From Leptospira sp. GIMC2001 (GTDB taxonomy: Bacteria; Spirochaetota; Leptospiria; Leptospirales; Leptospiraceae), in assembly GCF_028462125.1 (NCBI RefSeq), contig NZ_CP115468.1:1020001-1084000 (forward strand): a stretch of 64,000 nt of DNA, given 5' to 3'. Every line of letters starts with the position of its first letter. Within the stretch, counting starts at the first letter, position 1. A program made the translations under genes and the position numbers. A model generated the notes under the pieces. The model was not told the DNA's origin and did no database searches. It was given only the letters and a program-made list of their open reading frames with translations. Below are positions 45,774 to 54,471 of the stretch, in pieces.

Positions 45774-47507
45774 TTGACTTTGGTGTCAGATACGTTTACA
45801 ACAATTTCAGAGAAGGGTAATTCTAGAAATTCCGAATTGTCCTTTTATCGCAACATTCTCATTCTGCTTTCAGTAATCGTACCATCGCTATCTGTAGTCG
45901 TCAATATTTTTCATCCCGAATTAGAGCGACCGCTATGGGCTAGAATAATTGTTCCTTCATCTCCTGTTTTATTGTTGATTCTATCCTACCGAATTCGTTG
46001 GATTCAGGTTCATATTCGTAAAATCTATTTGTATGCAATTTTTTGCATTACTCCAATATTTATTTATCTCATTTATCTAAATGATTTTTTTAATGTTTAT
46101 TTCTTTTCCGTTTTCCTTCTAATCGTAATTGCGTCTGTTTCGATCAAAACGATCAAAGAGCTATTTTCCTATATTGTTATCCTAGTTATTGTGGACTTGA
46201 TTTGTATCGCATGGAAAATCAATTCAGAAAACTTTGAAGAATTTCTTCCTGAATTAGCTTATTTCCATTCTTATGCTACCATTTCATTTTTCTTGGGTTA
46301 TTTTCTAATATACTCTCGCATTAAGCATCTAACGGAAATATTGCGATTGGATAGGCTAAGAAAAATATCACAGAGAGAGAGCAGTGATATTCAAGCTGCG
46401 ATTCAAGAATTTTCTGCAATTTCGATTACGGATCTATCAGGCTCCATCCTTTATGTCAATGATCTCTATTGCAAAATAGTTGGAACCTCTAGAGAAGAGT
46501 TGATTGGTAAGACAGAATCGATCTTTGATTCAAAGCATCATCCGGCAATATTTTTTGCCAGTATTCAAAAAGTTCTAGATGAAGGGAAGATGTGGCGCGG
46601 TGATGTACGGATTAAGAATCTAAAAAACGAAATTCGGTGGATTGATCGCACAGTAATTCCATTATTTGATGATTCTGAGACCCCAGCTCGCTTTCTAAGT
46701 ATTAGTAATGATATTACTGACCGTAAGATGCAAAGTTTTGAGCTTGAAAGATCTGAAGAAAAACATAGAAAATTGTACAATATTCTAAGAGATGATCTCA
46801 GAATTGCTGCCGAAACTCAGAGATATCTATTGCCGAATTTCAATTCTGTTTCTGGGTTAAATTGTTCATACAGTATGAATCCATTACTCGAAGTAAGTGG
46901 AGATTTACTTTCGGTTAAAAAAAATCGTGATGGTAGTTTTGATTTTCTATTGGCGGATGTTGTAGGACATGGAACTTCTGCAGCATTGCTTACAGCAGTG
47001 GTGAGTCTTGCTTTTCGTTGGGTTGGAGATGATCATGAATCTAATCCAGTTCCTGTTGATAAATTATTTGAATCTATTCGAGATACAATCTATGGAATCA
47101 ATATGGAGCAGTTCATATGTGGAGTAGTTATCCGTTGGTCTCCGAAAACTAAAGAATTAATATATAGCTATGCTGGACATTTTCCAGGTATATTGTATAG
47201 AGATAATCAATTGTATGTTCTAGATGGAACAGGAACTCCTATTTATTCTGGTGGAAATATCCGAGTCTCTGAATATTCGATTCAACTAAAATCATCTGAT
47301 AAAGTTCTATTTTTTACTGATGGTGCATATGAACTATTACGGGACGGCTCCATTTTCTTGGGCTATGATGAATTTATTGAACAATTGAAGGAAATTTTCG
47401 CTTTGAATAATTTAAATTATTTAGAAGCAATTCAAGAATACATTTTTGATTATACGAAAGGAAATCTAAATGATGATTTTACTCTTTTTTATTTTGAAGT
47501 AGAGTAA
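45774..47507 (+). CDS. Membrane PAS-domain SpoIIE-type serine phosphatase (copy 2)
   Basis: 577 residues from a TTG at 45774 (GTG at 45783 is an alternative). The architecture matches copy 1: membrane spans (about 22-190), PAS domain (about 215-330: ISITDLSGSILYVNDLYCKI, VGTSREELIGK), and SpoIIE domain (about 350-577) with LLEVSGDLLSVKK, LADVVGHGTSAALLT, YAGHFPGILYRD, FTDGAYELL and DDFTLFYFE. The pair arose by duplication and share the segments ERPLWARI/HRPLWIRI and the PAS/phosphatase order. An ATG at 45758 lies out of frame by +1 across a T5 run, as in copy 1. The end overlaps rdgB by 19 bp. Confidence 0.88.
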   Translation: MTLVSDTFTTISEKGNSRNSELSFYRNILILLSVIVPSLSVVVNIFHPELERPLWARIIVPSSPVLLLILSYRIRWIQVHIRKIYLYAIFCITPIFIYLIYLNDFFNVYFFSVFLLIVIASVSIKTIKELFSYIVILVIVDLICIAWKINSENFEEFLPELAYFHSYATISFFLGYFLIYSRIKHLTEILRLDRLRKISQRESSDIQAAIQEFSAISITDLSGSILYVNDLYCKIVGTSREELIGKTESIFDSKHHPAIFFASIQKVLDEGKMWRGDVRIKNLKNEIRWIDRTVIPLFDDSETPARFLSISNDITDRKMQSFELERSEEKHRKLYNILRDDLRIAAETQRYLLPNFNSVSGLNCSYSMNPLLEVSGDLLSVKKNRDGSFDFLLADVVGHGTSAALLTAVVSLAFRWVGDDHESNPVPVDKLFESIRDTIYGINMEQFICGVVIRWSPKTKELIYSYAGHFPGILYRDNQLYVLDGTGTPIYSGGNIRVSEYSIQLKSSDKVLFFTDGAYELLRDGSIFLGYDEFIEQLKEIFALNNLNYLEAIQEYIFDYTKGNLNDDFTLFYFEVE

Positions 47508-48088
47508 TCTATTATGAACTTTTTAAACTTATCCAAAGCTATCGCTCGATGAGATATTCTGTTTTTTTCTTCTGCTGATAGCTCAGCAAATGTTTTGCCA
47601 AGTTGTGGATAATAGAAAATTGGATCGTAACCGAACCCACCTTTCCCAGAGAAACTTTCAGCTACGATGCCATGAACTTCCCCTGTAAAATATTGGGTTC
47701 CATTTGAATCTGTAAAGGCAATGACAGATACAAATTTCGCATTTCGATTTTTGCATCCAATGAGTTCAGAAAGAAGGAGTTCATTTCGTTCGAAATCTTG
47801 AAGATGAATGCCACCGTATCTAGCAGAATGAATTCCTGGCCTTCCGTCCAATGCTTCAACACAGATTCCACTATCGTCAGCTAAGCTAAGTTCACCGGAT
47901 AATTGGAAGAGTGATTCACTTTTGATTTTTGCATTTTCTTGAAAACTGGATCCGTCTTCAATGGGTGCAAAGTTTTCAATTCCCAACTGAGATGGATTCG
48001 ATATTTCGTATTCAAGCCCTTGAAGAAGTGCTTGAATTTCTATCAATTTATGTTTGTTTCCTGTAGCAATTGCTAGTTTACGTTTCAA
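47489..48088 (-). CDS. rdgB: XTP/dITP diphosphatase (RdgB/HAM1)
   Basis: 199 residues. It hydrolyses non-canonical purine triphosphates such as dITP and XTP to keep them out of DNA. Motifs are KLAIATGNKHKLIEIQALLQ, the central SLADDSGICVEALDGRPGIH with SARYGG, GEVHGIVAESFSGKGGFGYD with PIFYYP, and ELSAEEKNRISHRAIALDKF. It overlaps the upstream STAS gene by 4 bp and converges on the second phosphatase. Confidence 0.96.
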   Translation of the reverse strand: MKRKLAIATGNKHKLIEIQALLQGLEYEISNPSQLGIENFAPIEDGSSFQENAKIKSESLFQLSGELSLADDSGICVEALDGRPGIHSARYGGIHLQDFERNELLLSELIGCKNRNAKFVSVIAFTDSNGTQYFTGEVHGIVAESFSGKGGFGYDPIFYYPQLGKTFAELSAEEKNRISHRAIALDKFKKFIIDYSTSK

Positions 48089-48411
48089 AAACTTTCAATT
48101 GCAGAATCTAAATTTGAATAGATCTCGAATACTTTGTCAAGCATAGTGATTTCAAATACTTGAAGAATATCTTCATCATTGATGACTAATTTTACATCAC
48201 CATTTTGAGATTTTAGTTTTCTCTTGAAAGCTACCAGAACACCAAGAGCTGAAGAGCAAATATGGTGGACTTTGGTTAATTCAAGAATTACTTTTCTGCC
48301 ATCCAATTCTTCAGATTGCACGAGATCCGCTTCAATCTTTTCGGAATCTCTGCGCAAGATAGCACCTTGGAATCGAATAATTTTGATGTCAAATTTTAGA
48401 TCAGCATTCAT
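48085..48411 (-). CDS. STAS-domain anti-sigma factor antagonist
   Basis: 108 residues, a single STAS domain. The phosphorylation loop is VHHICSSALGVLVAFKRK, with Ser at the usual place (SSALG), and the preceding strand is GRKVILELTKV. Such proteins are switched by an RsbW-like kinase and a SpoIIE-like phosphatase. Two such phosphatases lie just beyond rdgB on the opposite strand, the nearest candidates. It overlaps comF and rdgB by 4 bp each, forming a tight three-gene operon. Confidence 0.9.
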   Translation of the reverse strand: MNADLKFDIKIIRFQGAILRRDSEKIEADLVQSEELDGRKVILELTKVHHICSSALGVLVAFKRKLKSQNGDVKLVINDEDILQVFEITMLDKVFEIYSNLDSAIESF

Positions 48412-49133
48412 ATTTCAATCCCTTCTTCCTTTCTGGAAGCTACTACAACCACAACCGATTCTGCACCTGCTTGGCGCAAAATTCTTGCGAGCTCATTTAC
48501 GCTTGCACCAGTTGTAAAAACGTCGTCCACCAACAATATTCTTGAGTTCTCAGAAATTCTAGCATTTTTTTTTAATTTAAATGCATCACGTGCATGAAAA
48601 AAACGTTCTCGTCGAACAAGTGTAGATTGCTTAGCTGCAGAACCTTTTTCGAACATAGAATATACAGGAAGTTTAGATTTAGCAGCTATTCTTGTTGCAA
48701 TGATTTTCGGTATCACAAAAGGTCTCTTGGTCAAATTGGACGAATGTGAAGGGACAAAAACAATTGTATTGATATTGGATTCTTTTATTTTTTTTTGAAT
48801 CTTACCTAATTTTAAGGAAAAAAAGCGAATCAGAATCTTTGCATTATTCAATTTTAGAGAATTCATAAGATTTTTCTCTATTTCATTTCGGTTTCGCAGC
48901 GCAATGATCGAATCATAAAAGACATTTCGACTATTGCAATATTCGCAATCACTACCAATCTCTTGGGGAAATTGACAGATACTGCATCGATTTACTTGCG
49001 TTGATGGATTCAAATTCGCCTTAGATAAGCAACTTTTGCAAACTCCGACAAGGTTTGCAGACATATCTTGAAAGCTACAAATAGAACAATGGCTTGGAAA
49101 GAAAAAGTTCAAAATTTTCTCAGTCAACTTCAT
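48408..49133 (-). CDS. comF: ComF-family phosphoribosyltransferase-like protein
   Basis: 241 residues. The N-terminal zinc-binding part has Cys pairs (HCSICS, CKSCL, RCSICQ, CEYCNS) and the C-terminal phosphoribosyltransferase loop is SRILLVDDVFTTGASVNELA. An RRERFFHARDAFKL stretch matches ComF. In competent bacteria ComF helps process incoming DNA; its presence with comEC in this window fits a DNA-uptake set, but many ComF proteins exist outside competence. First gene of the comF-STAS-rdgB operon. Confidence 0.88.
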   Translation of the reverse strand: MKLTEKILNFFFPSHCSICSFQDMSANLVGVCKSCLSKANLNPSTQVNRCSICQFPQEIGSDCEYCNSRNVFYDSIIALRNRNEIEKNLMNSLKLNNAKILIRFFSLKLGKIQKKIKESNINTIVFVPSHSSNLTKRPFVIPKIIATRIAAKSKLPVYSMFEKGSAAKQSTLVRRERFFHARDAFKLKKNARISENSRILLVDDVFTTGASVNELARILRQAGAESVVVVVASRKEEGIEI

Positions 49134-49200
49134 AGAAATGTATTTCTAAACTTGAGAAGGAGAGGTTCGCTCTAGAACGGAAAATCAATTGGATATAAAA

Positions 49201-49225
49201 AAAGGAGCTAAAATTTAGCTCCTTT
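49201..49225 (-). terminator. Rho-independent terminator of the OmpL47-like gene
   Basis: A perfect 12-bp stem (AAAGGAGCTAAA and its complement TTTAGCTCCTTT around a single base) lies 24 bp past the stop at 49249. On the reverse strand it runs into a T-run (CCTTTTTTTATATCC). The flanking A-run also gives a weaker opposite-strand signal, which would only matter for transcripts from the left. Confidence 0.85.
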
Positions 49226-49248
49226 CCATAAATATCTGTAATTAAATT

Positions 49249-50322
49249 TTATTCTGCAGGTTCAGCAGAAATTTTCTTAATCTCAGATTGTGGAGGATTG
49301 ACGTCAACTAGGAAGGAAATAGCTTTTAGCTCGCTTTCATTTCCTACATTGTCAATTGCTTTTGCTTCAATTTTGTGTTCACCTTGTGCATCAACAACGA
49401 TACCATCTACATAAGGACGGAATTCTTCGTCACCATCAACTTTTACAAGGACTCTTCTGATTCCGGACTCACCATCGAATGCACGAATTGTAAATACATT
49501 TCCTTTCTTAGAATATGTTTTACCATCGATCTCAACTAGAGGAACATTTGGGATGATCTCAACAGTTGGTGCTTTCTCATCAATGATTACTGCGATGCTA
49601 GACTCTCTGCTTTTATTACCAGAATTGTCAGTTGCAGTGTAACGAATCAAATTCGATCCAGATTTTTCCAACTTAAGCGGGCTATCAGCAGCAAAAGTTT
49701 CAAATCCAGATTCGTTGATAGAGTATTCAATTTTCTCGACACCAGATAGAGCATCATCAGCTTTGAAAGTAAACGTATTGGACTTAGATGCATAGTTTGC
49801 ACCTTGAGTAATATGTAGAGGTTCAACTGGCATAATGAGAACTGAAGGTGGTGTATTGTCTACAACAACAGTCAACAATCTAGATGGCTCAATGTTTCCT
49901 GCTCTATCAACTGCGCGGTAAGTGATCTGAGATACACCTTCCGTAGAGATTGTAACAGGGCTTGAGTACTTAATGAAGTCTCCAGTGTTAACTCGGTATT
50001 CAATATAATCAACTTGCGAAGAATCATCTGATGCTTTGAGTTCAAAAGCTGTTCTTGAATTGATGTACAAGTCTGCATTATTCGCAATTGTTTCAGATTC
50101 TTTAGTGCTTGTGGATGTGGCAGAACGAGTCGTTGAAGTTGAAGTAGCTTCTTTCTTCAGTGAAGGTTCTGTGTTTTCTTTAGGTTCAGTTGATTCCGAA
50201 GAAGAAGTTGCTTTTGGATCAGCTACCTCGTCTTCAAGATTTTCATTCGCTTGTGAAAACAGGGATACGGATGCGAAGACTAGAGCTAACGCAATGATTT
50301 TCTTGTATGCGGACACCGCCAT
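49249..50322 (-). CDS. OmpL47-type surface protein with three Ig-like repeats
   Basis: 357 residues. A signal peptide (KKIIALALVFASVSLFSQA) and a Ser/Thr/Glu-rich linker (about 28-85) lead to three or more repeats of about 85 residues: LKASDDSSQVDYIEYRVNTG, FKADDALSGVEKIEYSINES and IRAFDGESGIRRVLVKVDGD, each ending in a D-x-x-GN turn (AVDRAGN, ATDNSGN, AIDNVGN). The pattern is that of OmpL47-type repeats known from Leptospira surface proteins, which can bind host matrix in pathogens. Role in this organism is not shown. An AGAGGAGAG ribosome site precedes the ATG; a terminator follows. Confidence 0.85.
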   Translation of the reverse strand: MAVSAYKKIIALALVFASVSLFSQANENLEDEVADPKATSSSESTEPKENTEPSLKKEATSTSTTRSATSTSTKESETIANNADLYINSRTAFELKASDDSSQVDYIEYRVNTGDFIKYSSPVTISTEGVSQITYRAVDRAGNIEPSRLLTVVVDNTPPSVLIMPVEPLHITQGANYASKSNTFTFKADDALSGVEKIEYSINESGFETFAADSPLKLEKSGSNLIRYTATDNSGNKSRESSIAVIIDEKAPTVEIIPNVPLVEIDGKTYSKKGNVFTIRAFDGESGIRRVLVKVDGDEEFRPYVDGIVVDAQGEHKIEAKAIDNVGNESELKAISFLVDVNPPQSEIKKISAEPAE

Positions 50323-50426
50323 TCTATTTCTCTCCTCTCAAATGCTAAAAATATGTCTAATTTTAGATGTTTATCTATAACAACAGAGTAAGGAAAGCAT
50401 CCTGTCAACCGATAGTTAAGAAAATA

Positions 50427-51080
50427 ATGGACTGGACACGATTTTTTTCTTATTTATTAGGTTTTTTTGGAATCATCTTACCTCTAGTCGACATGTCAGG
50501 GAAAGAAAACTGGGAAAGTAAAATTTATCAGACCTATGTGGTTGAAGATTTTGAGACAATCAATCTGACATCAGATCATTTTCGAGTGAGAAAATATAAA
50601 GAAGATCCACTGCCAGAGGTTTGGATGACATCCAATATCACAGCTCCAATCCCAGGATCTCGCAGAGCACTGCTATTTCGATTCTCTGAAGATACAAATT
50701 ATCCGGCAGAATTTATTTTTCCTGAGCCGATAGAATTTTCTGAATTTTTGAAGGAAATGGAGTTCCCTATTTATTCCAGTAAATCGGGAGGATCTGTATC
50801 AATTATCTTACAGACTCACGATTATGAGAACAAAAAGATTTTCTTAAGCAATCTAAACTTTCGTGGATGGAGGAATGTGAAGCTGACCATCAGAGAAAGG
50901 CTCAATCAAAATGATCCCGTTCTGAATTCTAAGTTAGTGATTCGCTTCATCGGATTTATTTATGAGCCTCAAAGTTCGACCCCTTATGGTTCCGAAATTC
51001 TAGTTGGTTTTGATGATATATCCGTTACGACTAGAAAAAAATATCGACTGCTTCCTGATCCAGCTTCACTTCTTGAATAA
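50427..51080 (+). CDS. FlaA-like flagellar filament sheath protein
   Basis: 217 residues from the ATG at 50427, which gives an N-terminal hydrophobic leader (MDWTRFFSYLLGFFGIILPL). An upstream extension is possible but unlikely. The mature part follows the spirochaete FlaA pattern: VVEDFETINLTSDHFRVRKY, RALLFRFSEDTNYPAEFIFP, LSNLNFRGWRNVKLTIRERL and a late GFDDISVTTRKKYRLLPDPA. FlaA proteins form the sheath of the periplasmic flagella. It is alone here, without flagellar partners, so it may be an additional FlaA paralogue rather than flaA1/flaA2. Confidence 0.75.
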   Translation: MDWTRFFSYLLGFFGIILPLVDMSGKENWESKIYQTYVVEDFETINLTSDHFRVRKYKEDPLPEVWMTSNITAPIPGSRRALLFRFSEDTNYPAEFIFPEPIEFSEFLKEMEFPIYSSKSGGSVSIILQTHDYENKKIFLSNLNFRGWRNVKLTIRERLNQNDPVLNSKLVIRFIGFIYEPQSSTPYGSEILVGFDDISVTTRKKYRLLPDPASLLE

Positions 51081-51202
51081 TAGTTTTGTGGCAGATGTAA
51101 ATCGATAGCTCGGCAGAATGATTCTTTGGAAAACATTTATGTCATGCTTGTTCTTTCAATAAAAGATTTGAATCAAGATTGAATTTCTATCTAATGTAAA
51201 AT

Positions 51203-52363
51203 GTGAATGAGTCGCTTCTATTTCCCATTTCGATTGCGCCCATGATGGAATGGACGGATCGTCATTATAGATTTCTCATGCGTAATTTTACCAAGCGAAC
51301 TATTTTGTATACGGAAATGGTTACGGCTGAAGCAATTATTCGTGGCAATCGCGATAAACTTCTTGGTAAAGGTGAGGACAATCCGGTGGTTCTCCAAATC
51401 GGTGGAGATGATCCTGAAAAAATTTATAAAGCATCGAGCTTTGCAAAAGATTACGGATACGACAGTGTCAATCTCAATGTAGGTTGTCCTAGCGATCGCG
51501 TTCAGAATGGAAATTTTGGAGCTTGCCTAATGAAAGATCCTAGATTAGTTTCTGAGCTAATGATTGCTATGCGAGAAGGTTCTCAATTGGAATCAACAGT
51601 TAAGCACCGAATTGGAATCGATGGTAAGGAATCTTATGAAGATTTAGCAGAGTTTGTACGAATTGTATCCACTCAGGCAAGAGTTACACATTTTATTGTT
51701 CATGCACGAATTGCAATTCTGGGTGGGCTCAGTCCCAAAGAGAATAGAACTATTCCTCCCTTGCGATATGAGGATGTCTATCGCCTAAAACAAGATTTTC
51801 CTCAGTTACGAATTGAGATGAATGGAGGAATTTTAAACTTAGGTCAAGCCGTTGATGTGATGAAAACTGATTCTATTGATAGTGTGATGATCGGGCGAGC
51901 TGCATATGATAATCCTTTTATATTCTTAAATGTAGATCGACTTTTTGATTCCAATAATCATTGGATCGGAAAAGAACTAGAACAATCAAAAGTTGAGACA
52001 AGATCATTCGATGGAACTACGAAATTGCAATCTTCAATTGCAAAAGACGGAGTTACCGCTATAGCACAGCTGCAAATGGAAGATACAATTCCTAAAAATA
52101 CGATTCGATCTGATGCATCTAGTCATGATCAAATGGAATCACATACTTTGGATTTAGTTTCCTTGACAGAGCAAATCGAAAACTATTTGGAAGAGCATGT
52201 TCGATCTGGCGGCCATGTTCACCAAGTCTTACGTCATGCAATTGGGTTCTTTCATGGTTTGCCTGGCAGTCGACAATATCGAAGATATCTGTCCGAACAT
52301 ATGCATAGGGAAAAGTCAGCGGTCGATTTATTTCGTCGTGCAGTCCAGGTTATGGCGACCTGA
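51203..52363 (+). CDS. dusA: tRNA-dihydrouridine synthase (DusA type) with an insert
   Basis: 386 residues, against about 330-345 for typical DusA. It reduces specific uridines in tRNA using FMN and NADPH. SIAPMMEWTDRHYRFLMRNF opens the TIM barrel; the catalytic Cys95 is in NVGCPSDRVQNGNFGACLM, and STVKHRIGIDGKESYEDL and FIVHARIAILGGLSPKENR are conserved. The helical domain ends with HAIGFFHGLPGSRQYRRYLS. Roughly 50 extra residues (about 255-315), hydrophilic and Ser/Thr/Asp-rich, sit between barrel and helical domain. Translation starts at GTG 51203, as upstream ATGs are followed at once by stops. Confidence 0.92.
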   Translation: MNESLLFPISIAPMMEWTDRHYRFLMRNFTKRTILYTEMVTAEAIIRGNRDKLLGKGEDNPVVLQIGGDDPEKIYKASSFAKDYGYDSVNLNVGCPSDRVQNGNFGACLMKDPRLVSELMIAMREGSQLESTVKHRIGIDGKESYEDLAEFVRIVSTQARVTHFIVHARIAILGGLSPKENRTIPPLRYEDVYRLKQDFPQLRIEMNGGILNLGQAVDVMKTDSIDSVMIGRAAYDNPFIFLNVDRLFDSNNHWIGKELEQSKVETRSFDGTTKLQSSIAKDGVTAIAQLQMEDTIPKNTIRSDASSHDQMESHTLDLVSLTEQIENYLEEHVRSGGHVHQVLRHAIGFFHGLPGSRQYRRYLSEHMHREKSAVDLFRRAVQVMAT

Positions 52364-52371
52364 GGATAGCT

Positions 52372-52397
52372 GAGGACGGGGCTTAAGCCCAGTCCTC
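52372..52397 (+). terminator. Hairpin after dusA, possible terminator
   Basis: GAGGAC, a mismatch, GGGCT, a two-base loop, AGCCC and GTCCTC form an 11-pair imperfect GC-rich stem starting 9 bp after the dusA stop. The 3' side continues CTTAAAAATC, with only a short U-run, so it may be a weak terminator or a protective 3' hairpin. Confidence 0.5.
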
Positions 52398-52546
52398 TTA
52401 AAAATCAATTGAATCCCAAAATAAAGATAAGCACTAAACTTTTACTAGATACATTTCCAATGACAAATTGAACCAACCTTTCGTCAAATTTAGTTCTTTA
52501 ACTGCAATTATGTGATCTGAAACATTTGAACCTAATTACAGAATAT

Positions 52547-53977
52547 CTATCCCTTTTTCTTTATCGCATCTTGATATAAATTTGTGAATTCCTGCAATCT
52601 TGTTTTCCAAGTCCAGTCTTGTGCGAAAATTCGAGTTCGGATTTTTTCTATTTTTTCTTTGTTCTCGTAGAGTTCGTGCGCTCGCGTTAATGCAGCCTTG
52701 AGTGAAGTCGTGCTTCCTGGTTCAAAAAGCAGTCCTGTGGAATTCTCGACATCATAGAGATCTTCTTTAATCGTGTCACGCAGTCCTCCAACTCGACTCA
52801 CGATTGGGATCGCTCCGTAAGCATGGGAATACATTTGGTTGAGTCCACAAGGTTCGAATAAGGATGGCATGAGGAAAAAATCACTCGAAGCTTCAATCCT
52901 TCGTGCAAATTGTTCGCTATATCCTTTATAGAAAAAGATTCTATCCTGAAAATGATGTGAGTAATGAAAAAGCTCACCTTCTAAGTTGGGATCTCCAGAT
53001 CCAAGGAAAATATAATAGAATGGCAATTCTGCATTTTCTAAAAAAGCTTCAAGGAAATACTTGTATCCTTTCTGCCAAGTTAGGCGACCAACGAGCCCAA
53101 TCAAAGGTCTGCTCGGATCGATTTTCCTACCAATCTCATCATAGAGGGCTATTTTATTTGCAAGCTTCCCTTGGGAGATCGTGGTTCGATTGAAATTTTG
53201 AATAAGTCTTGAATCTAAATCTGGATTCCATTCATCTTCATCAATACCATTTAAGATTCCTAGAAAATCTGCTCCCCTTTTTCTCAGATTAAAGGAAAGA
53301 CCACAGCCTTGAGGCTCCCATAGCACCTCATCTCTGTAAGTTGGAGATACGGTTGTTACTTTTGTTGCTGTACTAATAGCCGATTTCATATAATTGATTT
53401 TGCCATCATGCTTCATGATATCCAGATTCAAATAGAACGGTTCCCCTTTTAGAAAACCACATATATGCTCCGGATGAGTTCCTTGATAGGCAAGATTGTG
53501 AATGGTAAAAACTGTTGGAAGTCCATCGACAGACGATGAATGGAAATAAGATGTGATTGCAGTATGCCAGTCGTGACAGTGAACTATGTCTGCTTTTAAT
53601 TCGAGACTTAAATGGAAACATGCATAGGAAAACAATGCGAAACTATAATGTTCATTAGAATTTTCATATATACGATTGAGATTGCGAAACAGAGGAGAAT
53701 CAAAAAAATATAAGTATACATCTCCAATTTTGGCTTCAAGAAATATAGAGTCTCTCAAAATAAATGAAGATTCGCTCCCGATAACAGCATTTGGATGGAT
53801 GCATGAAAATTTTTTACCAGTAAATTTAGGCTGATCTTGAAGTCCGGAAATCATGGGAAGTGCTACCATGACTTTATTGTTTTTCGCTTCTTCCTTGGCA
53901 AGAGAAGCTAACATATCGGATAACCCACCCATTTTTATATAAGGATAGAATTCTGCACTTGTATGGAAGATATTCAT
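52547..53977 (-). CDS. glgA: Glycogen synthase (ADP-glucose dependent)
   Basis: 476 residues from the ATG at 53977, the family length. That start has a GGAG ribosome site nine bases upstream and gives the standard N-terminus MNIFHTSAEFYPYIKMGGLS. The ADP-glucose loop is KMGGLSDML, and the C-terminal half has LVGRLTWQKGYKYF and the catalytic FEPCGLNQMYSHAYGAIPIV with SRVGGLRDT. It elongates alpha-1,4-glucan. No other glg gene is near. The start is divergent from a small predicted gene at 54067. Confidence 0.93.
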   Translation of the reverse strand: MNIFHTSAEFYPYIKMGGLSDMLASLAKEEAKNNKVMVALPMISGLQDQPKFTGKKFSCIHPNAVIGSESSFILRDSIFLEAKIGDVYLYFFDSPLFRNLNRIYENSNEHYSFALFSYACFHLSLELKADIVHCHDWHTAITSYFHSSSVDGLPTVFTIHNLAYQGTHPEHICGFLKGEPFYLNLDIMKHDGKINYMKSAISTATKVTTVSPTYRDEVLWEPQGCGLSFNLRKRGADFLGILNGIDEDEWNPDLDSRLIQNFNRTTISQGKLANKIALYDEIGRKIDPSRPLIGLVGRLTWQKGYKYFLEAFLENAELPFYYIFLGSGDPNLEGELFHYSHHFQDRIFFYKGYSEQFARRIEASSDFFLMPSLFEPCGLNQMYSHAYGAIPIVSRVGGLRDTIKEDLYDVENSTGLLFEPGSTTSLKAALTRAHELYENKEKIEKIRTRIFAQDWTWKTRLQEFTNLYQDAIKKKG

Positions 53978-54066
53978 ATAAATTTTCTCCAATATCGAAG
54001 GAGCCATGATTGCTTGCGAATTCTTTTTATTCGAATTTCTGTGAGAAAAAACCAAGTCTAATCTCC

Positions 54067-54276
54067 ATGAAGATCAAGCTTCCGTCTGCTTCGTATTTTG
54101 CTTCTGGATTGATTACTTTGGCATTTGGTTTATCCTATGAATGCATGAGTCCAGCCGATATTCACAATTTAGGCAAAGATAGATTGAATATAGAAAGCAA
54201 ATCATTTGAGCATTCGCATTCCCTAGAGGAACGGGATTCGAACGATCTGAGACATTCTCCAATTGGAGATAACTAG
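54067..54276 (+). CDS. Possible small exported protein
   Basis: 69 residues from the ATG at 54067. The N-terminus (MKIKLPSASYFASGLITLAF) looks like a signal peptide, followed by LSYECMSPADIHNLG and a polar, His/Ser/Glu/Asp-rich tail. No strong ribosome site and no family recognised, so it may be a chance frame in the glgA-pckA gap. Confidence 0.4.
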   Translation: MKIKLPSASYFASGLITLAFGLSYECMSPADIHNLGKDRLNIESKSFEHSHSLEERDSNDLRHSPIGDN

Positions 54277-54471
54277 CAAAGTAGCTATGACAAATAGATA
54301 AATAATTTCTAAACCAAGATCCACATACTAGAGTAGATTCAGAGATTATATGCTATTTATATAAATTCTAAATGATAGGATTTATATTCTCTGCAGTGGG
54401 CTTATCTTTTTTCGATTGACTCCCTGGAATCTCGTAAAATTCTAGATTAATAGACAGCAGAGGAGTTTTTC

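Noticed and set aside
53978..54055. N-terminal extension of glycogen synthase
   Set aside because: The family N-terminus and a ribosome site both fit the ATG at 53977.
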